Positions 1-8,886 of a stretch of DNA of 64,000 nt are shown piece by piece. The translations under genes and the position numbers were made by a program. Positions within the stretch are counted from its first letter, which is position 1. Each line of letters opens with the position of its first letter. The DNA lies in assembly GCF_019297835.1 (NCBI RefSeq), contig NZ_CP079203.1:3910001-3974000 (forward strand). Reading direction: 5' to 3'. Source of the stretch: Sphingomonas sanguinis. GTDB lineage: Bacteria > Pseudomonadota > Alphaproteobacteria > Sphingomonadales > Sphingomonadaceae. The notes under the pieces were generated by a model. The model was not told the DNA's origin and searched no databases. It saw nothing but the letters and a program-made list of their open reading frames with translations.

Positions 1-217
1 GCGTCACCCCGTCATCCTCGCCGATGCCCAGATCGGCATGGAAACCGGGCAGCGAGGGCAGGGTGCAGGCGATCCGATCGGCGAGTGCGTCATGGGCGGG
101 CGGGGTGGCGAGCAGCGTGACGTCCAGGAACGGTGCGCGGCGCTTCAGCGCGGCGGCGGCGCTCCAGCCGGTCAGGCCGCTGCCCACGGCCAGCACATGG
201 CGAATGGGGGCGCTCAT
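1..217 (-). CDS. Flavin-dependent halogenase-like protein, N-terminal part (runs off the window)
   Basis: Only the first 72 codons are inside the window. The start codon at 217 overlaps the stop of the upstream halogenase gene (ATGA, 214-217), so the two are translationally coupled. The N-terminus has a dinucleotide-binding loop VGSGLTGWSAAAAL, matching the GxGxxGW pattern of the tryptophan-halogenase FAD domain, although the first glycines are slightly altered compared with the neighbour (GGGTAGW). Tandem halogenase-type genes beside TonB-dependent receptors are familiar in sphingomonads and caulobacters. The catalytic lysine and the WxWxIP motif would lie outside the window, so activity cannot be judged. 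It could be a degenerate FAD-binding partner rather than an active halogenase. Confidence 0.75.
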   Translation of the reverse strand, partial: MSAPIRHVLAVGSGLTGWSAAAALKRRAPFLDVTLLATPPAHDALADRIACTLPSLPGFHADLGIGEDDGVT

Positions 218-1731
218 GCCGCCACCATCGGGCAATAGCGTTCCAGAAAGGCGCGGTGGTCGGGCCGCATGGCGACTTCGGCAGCGATCTCGCTGCGAAG
301 CGATTGAACGGCCTGAACCAGATCGCCGGTCCCCGCCACATCGGCACGCGGGTCCCAGCCTTCGGGGACGATGCCCTGGCCCAGATACACCGCGATCCAG
401 CTGGCATCCAGGAACACGCCCTCGCGATACTTCACCACCCGGCCGCGACGGCGCCATAGCTCCAGCTTTTCGCCCAAGCTGTCGGGAATCGCCATGGTGC
501 GGACATAGTTCCAGAAGGGCGAATCGTCGCGCGACGTGGCGTGGTAATGCAGGATCAGGAAGTCCCGGATCCGGTCATATTCCAGATCGATGACCCGGTT
601 GAATTCGTCGCGGTCGGACGCTTCCATCCGGCGGCCGGGGAACAGCTCGATCAGCGCGGTGATCGCCTGTTGCACCAGATAGATGCTGGTCGATTCGAGC
701 GGCTCCAGGAAACCGCTAGCCAGCCCGATGGCGACGCAATTGCCGACCCAGCTTCGCCGCCGCCGCCCCGCCTTGAAGCGCAGCAGGCGCGGCTCGGCCA
801 GCTTCTCGCCCTCCACGGCCTCTTCCAGCGCGCGGGCGGCATCGCCGTCGCTGATGAAGTCGCTGGCATAGACATAGCCATTGCCGGTGCGATGCTGGAG
901 CGGGATGCGCCAGCGCCATCCGGCGGGCATGGCGATCGCGCTGGTATAGGGGGTGACGGCGGTCTCGGTCCGGCACGGCATGGCGACGGCGCGGTCGGTC
1001 GGCAGCCATTTCGACCAGTCCTCGAACGGTTCGTCCAGCGTCTGGCCCAGCAGCAGCGAGCGGAAACCCGAGCAGTCGATGAACAGGTCGCCCTCGACCC
1101 GTTCGCCATCGGCCAGCGTGACCGAACGGATCAGCCCGCTCTCGCCGTCACGCTCGACATCGACGACCATGCCCTCGGTGCGCACCGCACCCGCTTCCTC
1201 CGCCAGGCTTCGCAGATAGGGGGCGAACAGCAGCGCATCGAATTGATAGGCATAGCCGAAAGTGGAACTCAGGCCGCCCCGGCCCTGATCGGGATGCTCG
1301 AACCGCGCCTCGCGCGCCAGGGTACAGGCATAGGATAGCTGGTCCAGCGGCGGCAGATCCTGTCCCTCGCGCGCCAGCCGCGACCAGTAATGGTGGAAAT
1401 CGATCGCCCCCGCGCCGCGTCCGAACGTGCCGAACGGGTGGATATAGCTGTCGCCGATCCGGCCCCAATCGCGAAACTCGATGCCCAGTTTGAAGGTGGC
1501 CCGGGTGCGCGCCATGAACTCCGCCTCGGGGATTCCCAGGCGTTCGTTGAAGGAGCGGATATGGGGCAGAGTCGCCTCGCCGACGCCGACGACACCGATC
1601 GCCTCGGACTCGATCAGGCGGACCGTGCATTGTCCCGAAAGAAGACGAGTCAGGGCCGCGCCGGCCATCCAGCCCGCCGTACCGCCGCCCACAATGACGA
1701 CCCGCACCACGTCGTTTGTCACTTTCGTCAT
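214..1731 (-). CDS. Tryptophan-halogenase-family FAD-dependent halogenase
   Basis: A 505-residue member of the flavin-dependent (tryptophan 7-) halogenase family, which uses FADH2, oxygen and halide to form HOCl or HOBr and halogenate a substrate. Visible landmarks are the FAD loop GGGTAGW (residues 15-21), the family lysine in ATFKLGI (K81), the diagnostic WRWRIP motif (272-277) that blocks monooxygenase activity, and the catalytic glutamate in EPLEST (E346). All key residues are present, so it should be active. The substrate is unknown: family members near TonB-dependent receptors often act on indoles or other small aromatics rather than free tryptophan. I chose the ATG at 1731, which follows a GGGGGTGG run; a TTG at 1761 and a GTG at 1722 are alternatives. 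It is divergent from the receptor gene at 1986. Confidence 0.9.
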   Translation of the reverse strand: MTKVTNDVVRVVIVGGGTAGWMAGAALTRLLSGQCTVRLIESEAIGVVGVGEATLPHIRSFNERLGIPEAEFMARTRATFKLGIEFRDWGRIGDSYIHPFGTFGRGAGAIDFHHYWSRLAREGQDLPPLDQLSYACTLAREARFEHPDQGRGGLSSTFGYAYQFDALLFAPYLRSLAEEAGAVRTEGMVVDVERDGESGLIRSVTLADGERVEGDLFIDCSGFRSLLLGQTLDEPFEDWSKWLPTDRAVAMPCRTETAVTPYTSAIAMPAGWRWRIPLQHRTGNGYVYASDFISDGDAARALEEAVEGEKLAEPRLLRFKAGRRRRSWVGNCVAIGLASGFLEPLESTSIYLVQQAITALIELFPGRRMEASDRDEFNRVIDLEYDRIRDFLILHYHATSRDDSPFWNYVRTMAIPDSLGEKLELWRRRGRVVKYREGVFLDASWIAVYLGQGIVPEGWDPRADVAGTGDLVQAVQSLRSEIAAEVAMRPDHRAFLERYCPMVAA

Positions 1732-1985
1732 CCACCCCCGACCCGGTGATTCCCGGGCCAATTTCTCATTTCATGCCGTGCGTCGGGTCCTGCCGCAATC
1801 CACCGACAGGGGGAGCGTGGCAGGAATGTCGCACCTTGTCCCGGATCGGACGTTCTTTAAGTTAAACATCTTGTCGAAATGTTGCTGGTAGCGCAATCAC
1901 GAGTCTGTGAAACGTGTCGAAAGGCACGATCGCGACCGAACCACGCGACGCCAATGGGGCGCGCGCCAAGGGGGGGATGACCATC
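1732..1985. promoter_or_regulatory. Divergent intergenic region between halogenase and TonB-dependent receptor
   Basis: These 254 bases must hold the promoters for both divergent genes. A short inverted repeat AACAT-N9-ATGTT lies at 1865-1883, about 100 bases before the receptor start, in the most AT-rich part of the region. It could be an operator, but the arms are only 5 bp. A purine-rich ribosome binding site AAGGGGGG (1969-1976) precedes the receptor start. No clear -35/-10 pair was recognised. Confidence 0.3.
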
Positions 1986-4900
1986 ATGCGCAGCGCTGCG
2001 CCGCTCACTGCCAATGCCAATCGTTTTAATCGGCTCCTGCTCGGCGCGTCCGCCGGTGCCCTGTGCATCGCCGCGCTGACCACGCCTGCCCTCGCGCAGA
2101 CGACCACCGATCCCGACCAGAGCGCCAGCTCGCCGACCGGCGCGGTCGCGGGCCAGGGCACGGCCGGCTCGACCACGCCGCGCACCAGCGCCAGCGTGCA
2201 GGCCGCCGGTGCGCAGCCGCCTGCAGGCGATGAAGCCGATGCCGGCAAGGACATCGTCGTCACCGGCATCCGCCAGAGTCTGGCGAATGCGCAGACGATC
2301 AAGCGCAACTCCGACACCGTCGTCGACGCGATCACCGCGTCCGACATCGGCGCGCTGCCCGACCGTTCGGTCACCGAAGCGCTTCAGCGCGTCCCGGGCG
2401 TGTCGATCAGCCGCTTTGCTGCCGCCAACGACCCCGACCACTTCTCGGTCGAAGGCTCGGGCGTCGCGGTGCGCGGCCTGACCTTCGTTCGGTCCGAGTT
2501 CAACGGTCGCGACACCTTCTCGGCCGGTATCGGCGGCCAGGCGATCAACTTCTCCGACGTCCCCGCCGAACTGCTCGGCTCGGTCGAGGTGTACAAGAAC
2601 GCCACCGCCGAGCTGATCGAGGGCGGCCTGGCCGGTACGGTCAACCTGAACACCCGCAAGCCCTTCGACAACAAGGGCTTCCACCTGGGCTTCACTGCCG
2701 AGGGCAATTACGGCGATTTCAAGAAGAAGTGGTCGCCGACCGGCTCGCTGCTGGTCAGCAACACCTGGGACACGGGCATCGGCCGCTTCGGCCTGCTCGG
2801 CAACGTCTCCTATTCGCGCGTCCGCAGCCGCGCGGACAGCATCCGCATCACCAACATCCAGACCCGCGACAACACGCTGGCGCTGGCGGCCAACTCGACC
2901 ACCGCGCAGAACTGCCGCAACCCGCTGCCCGGCACGGTCGACCAGACGACGCTGCCCGTCGGCGGCGCGACCGGCTTCGCGTGCGGTGCGGCGAGCACCC
3001 CCGGCGCGGATGGTTATCTCGATCCGGCATCGCTGCGCTACGCCCCGATCGGTGGCCAGTTCGCGACGCAGGAATTCGACCGCAAGCGTGACGGCGTCGC
3101 GCTGGCAGGTCAGTGGCAGAGCACCGACGAGCGGACCGTCCTGACCGCGCAGTTCCTGCGCACCCACACGGTCAACAACACCTCGGAGCGCACCTTCGAG
3201 ACCGCGCCCGATCTGTCGGAATACAGCACCTATCCGGTCGGCTGTCTCCAGAACAATGCTGGACCTGCCAACTCGACGATCGCGCAGTGCCCCACCGGCT
3301 CGACGAAGAACTACGTCTATGACGCGGGCGGCCTGTTCCAGTCGGGTTACATCACCGCGCCGGGCAACGGCTATCGTGCTTCGTGCAGTGGTCAGGCGAC
3401 CTGCTGGGTTCCCACCGGCGGCACGCAGCAGTCGCTGGCGCGCGGCATGACGCGTGACGAGAACACCGTCACCGACTTCGGCCTGAACCTGAAGACCCAG
3501 CTGGACGACCATCTGTCGATCAATCTGGACGGCGACTATACCCGTGCGAAGAAGACCAGCACCGACCTGCGCGTGTTCGGCTCGACCTTCGCCGACTCGG
3601 AGCTGGACCTGACCGGCAACCTGCCGGTCGTGATCCCGCACAAGCCGTCGACGCTTCAGGCGAGCTGGGCAACGCCCAACCCGACGCTGAACCAGCAGAC
3701 GGACGCCCAGTATTTCGCCAACCGCAACGTCCAGTTCTGGCGCGCGGCGATGGACCATCTCGAAGAGAGCGTGGGCCGCGAATATGCGTTCAAGGCGGAT
3801 GCCGACTATAAGTTCGACGATGGCAGCTTCTTCACGCATGTGAAGTTCGGCGCGCGTTATGCCGACCGTTCGTCGGAAGTGCGCTACACCACCTATAACT
3901 GGGGTGCGCTGTCGGAAGTCTGGTCGGGCACGAACCCGGTGTCGTTCGCGCAGGCCCCCGGCCAGACCGAGCTCTACACCTTCCCGAACTTCTTCCGTGG
4001 CGCGACCAACGGTTCGCCCTCTGCTTACTACTATACCGGTGACATGACCGGGAATTATCAGCAGTCGGCGGCCTATTTCCAGTCGATCGGCAATCTGTGG
4101 AAGACCGCCAACGGGTCGACCGCGACGACCTGGTCGCCGCTGGCGCAGCGCGCGGGCGTCGTCGCGGGTACGCCGTACCTGCCGTCCGAAATCCAGCTGG
4201 TGAAGCAGCAGGACAAGAACGCCTATGCGCAGCTGAACTTCGCGACGCCGGGCAATCTGTTCGGCAATGTGCGGATGAGCGGCAATGTCGGCGTGCGTTA
4301 TGTCCTGACCGACGTGGTCTCGGCCGGTTCGATCGGTGCGCCGACGCAGCAGCAGACGGGCACGACCGATGCGTTCGCCACCCGCTGCGCACCGCAGCCC
4401 GTGACTCAGAACGGCCAGCCCGTTCTGCAGAACGGCGTTCCGCTCGTCGCCGTTCCGGCAGGCATCTGTCAGCTCGGCCAGGCCGGATACAATGCGATCC
4501 AGCAGTTCTCGACTGGCATCACCACGCCGGACACGGCGCGCAGCCAGTATCATTACTTCCTGCCCAGCGCGAACCTGAAGTTCGGCATCGGGCGCGACGT
4601 GGTGCTGCGTCTGGCGGCGTCGAAGGTCATGACCCGGCCGGACTTTGCGAACATCCGCAACTTCCTCCAGCTTGGTTTCGACACCAACAGCGGTCAGATC
4701 ACGGCGACGGCGGGCAATCCGTATCTGAAGCCCGCGACCGCGTGGCAGTTCGATGCGACCGTCGAATGGTATTTCGCCCGTGTCGGCCAGCTGTCGTTCG
4801 ACGTCTTCTACAAGTCGGTGCAGAACTTCTTCTACCAGTCGCTGACCAACCGCTCGATCACCAGCAACGGCATCACCCAGTCGGTGCTGGTCCGTGGCCC

Positions 4901-5441
4901 GGCCAACTACGAGGGCACCGGCAAGATCAAGGGCTTCGAGGCTGCGTATCAGCAGACCTTCGACTTCCTGCCGGGTCTGCTCAGCGGCTTCGGCGCCAGC
5001 GGCAGCTATACCTATATCGACAGCTCGGGCCTGCCCAACTCGTTCCTGAACGGTGGCGCTCCGGCCAATACGTCGAACATCAAGCCGGGCAACATTCCGC
5101 TTGAGGGTCTGTCGCGGCACACGGTCAACGCGGCCCTGTTCTACGAAAAGGGTCCGGTCTCGCTGCGTGCGGCGTATAACTGGCGTTCCAAGTATCTGCT
5201 GACCCCGGCGGACGTGATCTTCCCGTACACCTCCATCTATCAGGATGCAGGCGGGCAGCTGGACGCGTCGGCGTTCATCAACCTGAACAAGTACCTGAAG
5301 ATCGGCGTACAGGGCGTGAACCTGGCCAATCAGGTCATCAAGACCGAGCAGGCCTATATCAGCGGCTCGACCGCGACCGCGCCGCGCTCGTACATCGTCA
5401 ACGACCGCCGCTTCTCGTTCGCGCTTCGCGGCACGTTCTGA
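1986..5441 (+). CDS. TonB-dependent outer-membrane receptor (large, carbohydrate-type)
   Basis: A 1151-residue TonB-dependent receptor. The N-terminus has a signal peptide ending at TTPALAQ (about residue 38). A plug domain begins with a TonB-box-like DIVVTGIRQSL and continues with the IGALPDRSVTEALQRVPGV segment typical of the sphingomonad/caulobacter TBDR subfamily. A long 22-strand barrel ends in an aromatic residue (ALRGTF). It imports a ligand across the outer membrane using TonB energy. Its neighbours, halogenases and a GH31 glycosidase, suggest a saccharide or glycoside ligand; this is inference from context. The start at 1986 has AAGGGGGG nine bases upstream; ATG 1977 and GTG 1914 are in frame but poorly placed. 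A hairpin terminator follows at 5492-5530. Confidence 0.93.
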   Translation: MRSAAPLTANANRFNRLLLGASAGALCIAALTTPALAQTTTDPDQSASSPTGAVAGQGTAGSTTPRTSASVQAAGAQPPAGDEADAGKDIVVTGIRQSLANAQTIKRNSDTVVDAITASDIGALPDRSVTEALQRVPGVSISRFAAANDPDHFSVEGSGVAVRGLTFVRSEFNGRDTFSAGIGGQAINFSDVPAELLGSVEVYKNATAELIEGGLAGTVNLNTRKPFDNKGFHLGFTAEGNYGDFKKKWSPTGSLLVSNTWDTGIGRFGLLGNVSYSRVRSRADSIRITNIQTRDNTLALAANSTTAQNCRNPLPGTVDQTTLPVGGATGFACGAASTPGADGYLDPASLRYAPIGGQFATQEFDRKRDGVALAGQWQSTDERTVLTAQFLRTHTVNNTSERTFETAPDLSEYSTYPVGCLQNNAGPANSTIAQCPTGSTKNYVYDAGGLFQSGYITAPGNGYRASCSGQATCWVPTGGTQQSLARGMTRDENTVTDFGLNLKTQLDDHLSINLDGDYTRAKKTSTDLRVFGSTFADSELDLTGNLPVVIPHKPSTLQASWATPNPTLNQQTDAQYFANRNVQFWRAAMDHLEESVGREYAFKADADYKFDDGSFFTHVKFGARYADRSSEVRYTTYNWGALSEVWSGTNPVSFAQAPGQTELYTFPNFFRGATNGSPSAYYYTGDMTGNYQQSAAYFQSIGNLWKTANGSTATTWSPLAQRAGVVAGTPYLPSEIQLVKQQDKNAYAQLNFATPGNLFGNVRMSGNVGVRYVLTDVVSAGSIGAPTQQQTGTTDAFATRCAPQPVTQNGQPVLQNGVPLVAVPAGICQLGQAGYNAIQQFSTGITTPDTARSQYHYFLPSANLKFGIGRDVVLRLAASKVMTRPDFANIRNFLQLGFDTNSGQITATAGNPYLKPATAWQFDATVEWYFARVGQLSFDVFYKSVQNFFYQSLTNRSITSNGITQSVLVRGPANYEGTGKIKGFEAAYQQTFDFLPGLLSGFGASGSYTYIDSSGLPNSFLNGGAPANTSNIKPGNIPLEGLSRHTVNAALFYEKGPVSLRAAYNWRSKYLLTPADVIFPYTSIYQDAGGQLDASAFINLNKYLKIGVQGVNLANQVIKTEQAYISGSTATAPRSYIVNDRRFSFALRGTF

Positions 5442-5449
5442 TCGGGTTT

Positions 5450-5479
5450 ACCGGCCGGGTCCTTCGGGGCTCGGCCGGT
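5450..5479. terminator. Strong hairpin with TTCG tetraloop after the TBDR gene
   Basis: An inverted repeat starts 9 bases after the receptor stop codon: 13 paired positions (two G-T wobbles) closing a C(TTCG)G tetraloop at 5462-5467. It lacks its own T-run but is followed directly by a second hairpin, so it probably works as part of a tandem terminator or protects the mRNA 3' end. Confidence 0.6.
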
Positions 5480-5485
5480 GGCCGA

Positions 5486-5530
5486 CAAAAAACCGCCCGC
5501 TTCCGTGAGGGAGGCGGGCGGTTCTTTATT
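5486..5530. terminator. Rho-independent terminator, probably bidirectional
   Basis: ACCGCCCGC (5492-5500) pairs perfectly with GCGGGCGGT (5514-5522), extended by four more pairs around a 5-base loop. A T-rich tail (TTCTTTATTT) follows on the plus strand, and a run of six A before the stem gives a T-run on the minus strand. It lies between the plus-strand receptor gene and the minus-strand gene ending at 5687, as expected for a shared terminator. Confidence 0.85.
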
Positions 5531-5545
5531 TGAAAAACCCTTCAC

Positions 5546-5638
5546 CCGTTCAGCCTGAGCGAAGTCGAAGGCCAAGGGAGAACCTCCGCCAAGAGGCGGG
5601 CCTGGGACGCGCACTTCGACTTCGCTCAGTGCGAACGG
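5546..5638. repeat. REP-like inverted repeat pair
   Basis: Two 25-base arms (5546-5570 and 5614-5638) are inverted copies of each other with three mismatches; the shared core is CTGAGCGAAGTCGAAG. The core resembles a short palindromic repeat scattered widely in sphingomonad genomes (from memory, not checked). It sits in the convergent intergenic space between the receptor gene and the gene ending at 5687. Confidence 0.65.
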
Positions 5639-5686
5639 AGTGTGGGATTGCAAGTGGTCGGGGCAATCACAGCCCCGACTACCCGA

Positions 5687-6265
5687 TCAGTTACGCGGCA
5701 GCTTCGACCGGTCGAACCCCGGCCCCAGATCGATCAGGAACGCGGGGCCGACCTCGATCACCTGCTTGGCGCCCGCGAGCTGCACGGTGATGTTCGCCTT
5801 GCCCGCCGCATAGGCCTGGGTGGCGACGCCCGAGACATAATAGCGCTTCCAGCTTGGGCCGACCTGCACGGGCTCGGTGGCGATCGGGGTATAGGGCGGC
5901 TCAGAACCGCCTGCGCCGACGGGGATCGTCACCGGTGCCGCGTCGGTGGCACCCGGCGCGCGCAGGAAGACCATGACCAGCATCGTGTCACCGGCCGCGA
6001 TCGGCTTGATCGTCGGATAGGCCGCCCCGCTGTCCCACGGATTGGCGCCCGCCTTGCTGACCTTGATCTGCACGGCGTTGCCGCCGGGCACGTCGGGAGC
6101 GGGGACCTGCTTGGCGGTCTGGTTGGGGCCATAGGGGGCCCAGCCGATGCCGGGGGCGTTGACCGCCTTGTCGAAGATGCTGGGCTGGGCCGCCGCGCTG
6201 GGCGCCGCCTGGTCGGCCGCTCCCGCTGGCAGGGCCGCGATCAGCAGGGCCACAATTCCGATCAT
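5687..6265 (-). CDS. Small secreted protein, possibly a carbohydrate-binding beta-sandwich
   Basis: A 192-residue protein with a signal peptide (MIGIVALLIAALPAGAA, cleavage near residue 17). The rest contains repeated beta-strand-like segments, for example GNAVQIKVSKAGANPWDSGA and KRYYVSGVATQAYAAGKANI. That pattern of an amplitude statement followed by a 'YYVSG..' strand is typical of CBM4/9-like jelly-roll domains, but the match is by eye and uncertain. It is preceded by an excellent ribosome binding site (AGGAGGAGAAGG). It lies 109 bases after the GH31 gene on the same strand, so the two are probably co-transcribed. I infer a role in binding or presenting the glycan that the GH31 enzyme attacks. 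Confidence 0.7.
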   Translation of the reverse strand: MIGIVALLIAALPAGAADQAAPSAAAQPSIFDKAVNAPGIGWAPYGPNQTAKQVPAPDVPGGNAVQIKVSKAGANPWDSGAAYPTIKPIAAGDTMLVMVFLRAPGATDAAPVTIPVGAGGSEPPYTPIATEPVQVGPSWKRYYVSGVATQAYAAGKANITVQLAGAKQVIEVGPAFLIDLGPGFDRSKLPRN

Positions 6266-6374
6266 GATCCTTCTCCTCCTCTTTTCGGCCGGTGTGTCCG
6301 GTCCGTTCGCAAAAAACGATTGTATTCGGTGGGTTAAGAAAAGCCCGGCTTCCCCTGGGAAGCCGGGCCCGATC

Positions 6375-8732
6375 TTACTGGCCGACGATCTTGACCAGCG
6401 GTTCGACCGACTGGCCGGTCGGCAGGCGGCCGCTGGCGGTCAGGCGGCGCGCGGTGTCGTCCCAGCGCAGCGTCGCGCTGCGCCCGCCCGTCTTGCGCCA
6501 GGCGTTGGAGGTGCCGTCATCGTCGTAGAGCGTGAAGCTGGCATCGCGGCCCGGATAGACGCGGATGCTCTCCAGGTTTTGCGCGGTCGCGGTGCTGGGC
6601 ACAGCCGTGCCCATCGGCACGATCGATCCGGCGCGCACGAACAGCGGGATATGGTCGATCGGTGCGGCGGCCTCGATCCATTGGCCGCCGGTGTAGCGCT
6701 TGTCGGTCCACCAGTCATACCAGTCGGTACCAGCGGGCAGGTACACGCGGCGCGCAGTCTGCCCCTGTTCGGTGACCGGCGCGACCAGGAAGGCGGGGCC
6801 GAACATATATTCGTCGCCCAGATCCTTGACCGCCGGATCATTGGGGAAGTCCATGAACAGCGCGCGCATGAAGGGCGCACCGGTCTGGCTGGTCTGTCGT
6901 CCCAGCGCATAGAGATAGGGCATCAGCGCGTAACGCAGGCGCAGGATGTTCGCCAGGATTGGCTCGGCGGCGGTGCCATAGTCCCACAGCGCGGTGCCCG
7001 GCCGCTGGCCATGGATACGCAGCGTCGGGGTGAAGGCGTTATACTGGAACCAGCGGACGAACAGCTCCGGGTAATCGCGGTAGGACGGCGCCATGGCGGT
7101 CGCGCCCGCCGGGTCGACCAGCACCTGCGCTCGCGCCTCCGGCCCGTTGGGCCATTGCCAGCCGCCCGTATCGCTCGACCAGTATGCGATGCCGCTGGCC
7201 GTCATGCCCAAGCCTGCGGGCACCTGCCGACGCAGCGCTTCCCAGTTGGACTGCACGTCCGACGACCAGAACAGGCAGCCATTGGCCTGCGTGCCCAGAT
7301 AAGCGGCGCGGCATAGGATCATGTTGCGCTTGTCCGGCCGGTCGCGCGCCGATCCTTCGGCGACGCTGGAGGTGTGAAGCAGCGGATAGACGTTGCGATA
7401 GCGATCGCCGGAGCCGATGGCATAGAAATGCCCCTCCGGCACCAGATCGGGCTCGGTCTCGTCCAGCCAGGCATAGTCGAAGCCTTGCGAAAAGATGTTG
7501 TCGCGGATCTTGCCCCAGAACCAGGCGCGTGCGTCGGGATCGGTGCTGTCGATCAGCGCGCCCGCGCGGTCGGAGCGGATCGGCAGGCCGTCGACCGGAT
7601 TACCGTCCTTGTCCTTCATCAGCCAGCCCTTGGCGGCGAGCGTGTCGAAGTAGCGGCTCTCGCGCTCGAAACGCGGCCAGATGCTGATGATGCTCTGCAT
7701 CCCCATCGACTTGAGATGCGCGTTCATGCCCGCCGGATCGGGAAAGGCGGTGCGGTCGATGTCCAACTGGCCCATCCGCGTCCAGTAGAACCAGTCGAGC
7801 ACCATGATGTCGAGCGGCAGGCCGCGCTTGCGATAGCCATCGGCGATCTCGGTCAGCTGGCCTTGCGTCTCATAGCGCGCCTTGCTCTGGATCAGGCCGA
7901 AGGCGGCCTTGGGCGGCAGCGGCGTCGCACCGGTCAGGCGGGCGTAACCGGCATACAGCTCGTCGGTGGTGCGCCCTGCGATTACGAAGAAGGACACCCG
8001 CTCGCCGACATTGGAGGCGAACTTCGTGGCGTTCAGCAGCCCCGGCGAGACGGTCGTGGCGGACGGATTGTCCCATAGGATCGCATAGCCCTTGTCCGTC
8101 ACCATGAACGGCACGCAGACCGACTCGCCGCCGGGGCGGTCATAATCGTGGCGGCAATCGATGGTCCGGCCCCGCAGGTCGAGCACGCCGTCCTGGTATT
8201 GGCCCAGCCCGTAATAATGGGTATCGGGCGTGTCGGCGAAGCTGGCCCCGACGCGGAAGGTCTTTTCGTCCGAGACGGTATGTGGCGCTTTTTCCCAGCC
8301 GTTCATGCGGGTCAGGGGCTTGCCGTCCGCCCCCGCGAAGCTGATCGAGACGGGGGGCAGTGAAGGGGCGAAATAACGCTCCATCTGGCTGGGCGGCTTG
8401 GGCCAGGGTTGTGCGGCGATCGTCACGGTCATGCCGGGTGAGGCGAAGACGTCGCCGCTGGTATCGGCGCGGTGCGACCAGCCCGTCGCGTCACTCTTCG
8501 CGATCAGGCCATAGCCGGGCTTGGCCTCCGCCTCGGCGCGGTCGGTGGCGATGGTGACGCGGACGATGCCGGGGGCATAGGGCTCGACCGAGACGAGCGC
8601 GCCGTTACGCTCGACGGTCGCGATCGGATCGGCCGACAGGGCGAGAGGGGCGACGCCCGCAAGCAGGGCGGATGCGGCGCAGGCCCACCGCCAGTGACGA
8701 CCGGACACCGTGGCGCGCGCTTTGCCCCGCAT
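6375..8732 (-). CDS. Secreted glycoside hydrolase family 31 (alpha-glucosidase/alpha-xylosidase)
   Basis: A 785-residue GH31 enzyme with an N-terminal signal peptide (hydrophobic core ACAASALLAGVAPLALSA). The (beta/alpha)8 barrel carries the nucleophile aspartate in WLDETEPD (D424) and the probable acid/base aspartate in FWSSDVQSNW (D492). The C-terminal beta domain has the FTLYDDDGTSNAW signature of the DUF5110-type module. GH31 enzymes cleave terminal alpha-glucosidic or alpha-xylosidic bonds with retention; the WLDxTEPD form is common in alpha-xylosidase-like members, but substrate cannot be fixed from sequence alone. It probably works in the periplasm or at the outer membrane on material imported by the nearby receptor. 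A GGGGGGGA ribosome binding site lies nine bases before the start. Confidence 0.93.
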   Translation of the reverse strand: MRGKARATVSGRHWRWACAASALLAGVAPLALSADPIATVERNGALVSVEPYAPGIVRVTIATDRAEAEAKPGYGLIAKSDATGWSHRADTSGDVFASPGMTVTIAAQPWPKPPSQMERYFAPSLPPVSISFAGADGKPLTRMNGWEKAPHTVSDEKTFRVGASFADTPDTHYYGLGQYQDGVLDLRGRTIDCRHDYDRPGGESVCVPFMVTDKGYAILWDNPSATTVSPGLLNATKFASNVGERVSFFVIAGRTTDELYAGYARLTGATPLPPKAAFGLIQSKARYETQGQLTEIADGYRKRGLPLDIMVLDWFYWTRMGQLDIDRTAFPDPAGMNAHLKSMGMQSIISIWPRFERESRYFDTLAAKGWLMKDKDGNPVDGLPIRSDRAGALIDSTDPDARAWFWGKIRDNIFSQGFDYAWLDETEPDLVPEGHFYAIGSGDRYRNVYPLLHTSSVAEGSARDRPDKRNMILCRAAYLGTQANGCLFWSSDVQSNWEALRRQVPAGLGMTASGIAYWSSDTGGWQWPNGPEARAQVLVDPAGATAMAPSYRDYPELFVRWFQYNAFTPTLRIHGQRPGTALWDYGTAAEPILANILRLRYALMPYLYALGRQTSQTGAPFMRALFMDFPNDPAVKDLGDEYMFGPAFLVAPVTEQGQTARRVYLPAGTDWYDWWTDKRYTGGQWIEAAAPIDHIPLFVRAGSIVPMGTAVPSTATAQNLESIRVYPGRDASFTLYDDDGTSNAWRKTGGRSATLRWDDTARRLTASGRLPTGQSVEPLVKIVGQ

Positions 8733-8827
8733 GAAACATCCCCCCCAATAACGAAAATTATTTGTGTGATCGCTACCCTATCGCTGCGCTGACGGGTGGG
8801 GAAGAGGAAATGGAGCCCGATTTCGTA

Positions 8828-8849
8828 CCCCTCCCCTGAAGGGGAGGGG
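8828..8849. repeat. Perfect 22-base palindrome of the CTCCCC..GGGGAG repeat family
   Basis: CCCCTCCCCT-GA-AGGGGAGGGG is a perfect inverted repeat with 10-base arms. It sits between the phospholipase gene and the GH31 gene on the minus strand. The same core heads the larger repeat elements at 10984, 25114 and 26362. It may act as a weak transcription stop for the phospholipase mRNA, but has no T-run. Confidence 0.7.
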
Positions 8850-8886
8850 CTCGGCGCAACTTGATCCAATGCTGTCTTGTTTCAGG

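Noticed and set aside
1857..5120. A long open frame (over 1000 codons) on the minus strand antisense to the TonB receptor
   Set aside because: Its translation is low-complexity, very rich in R, A, G and D, as expected from GC-biased third positions of the real gene on the other strand; it has no recognisable domain.
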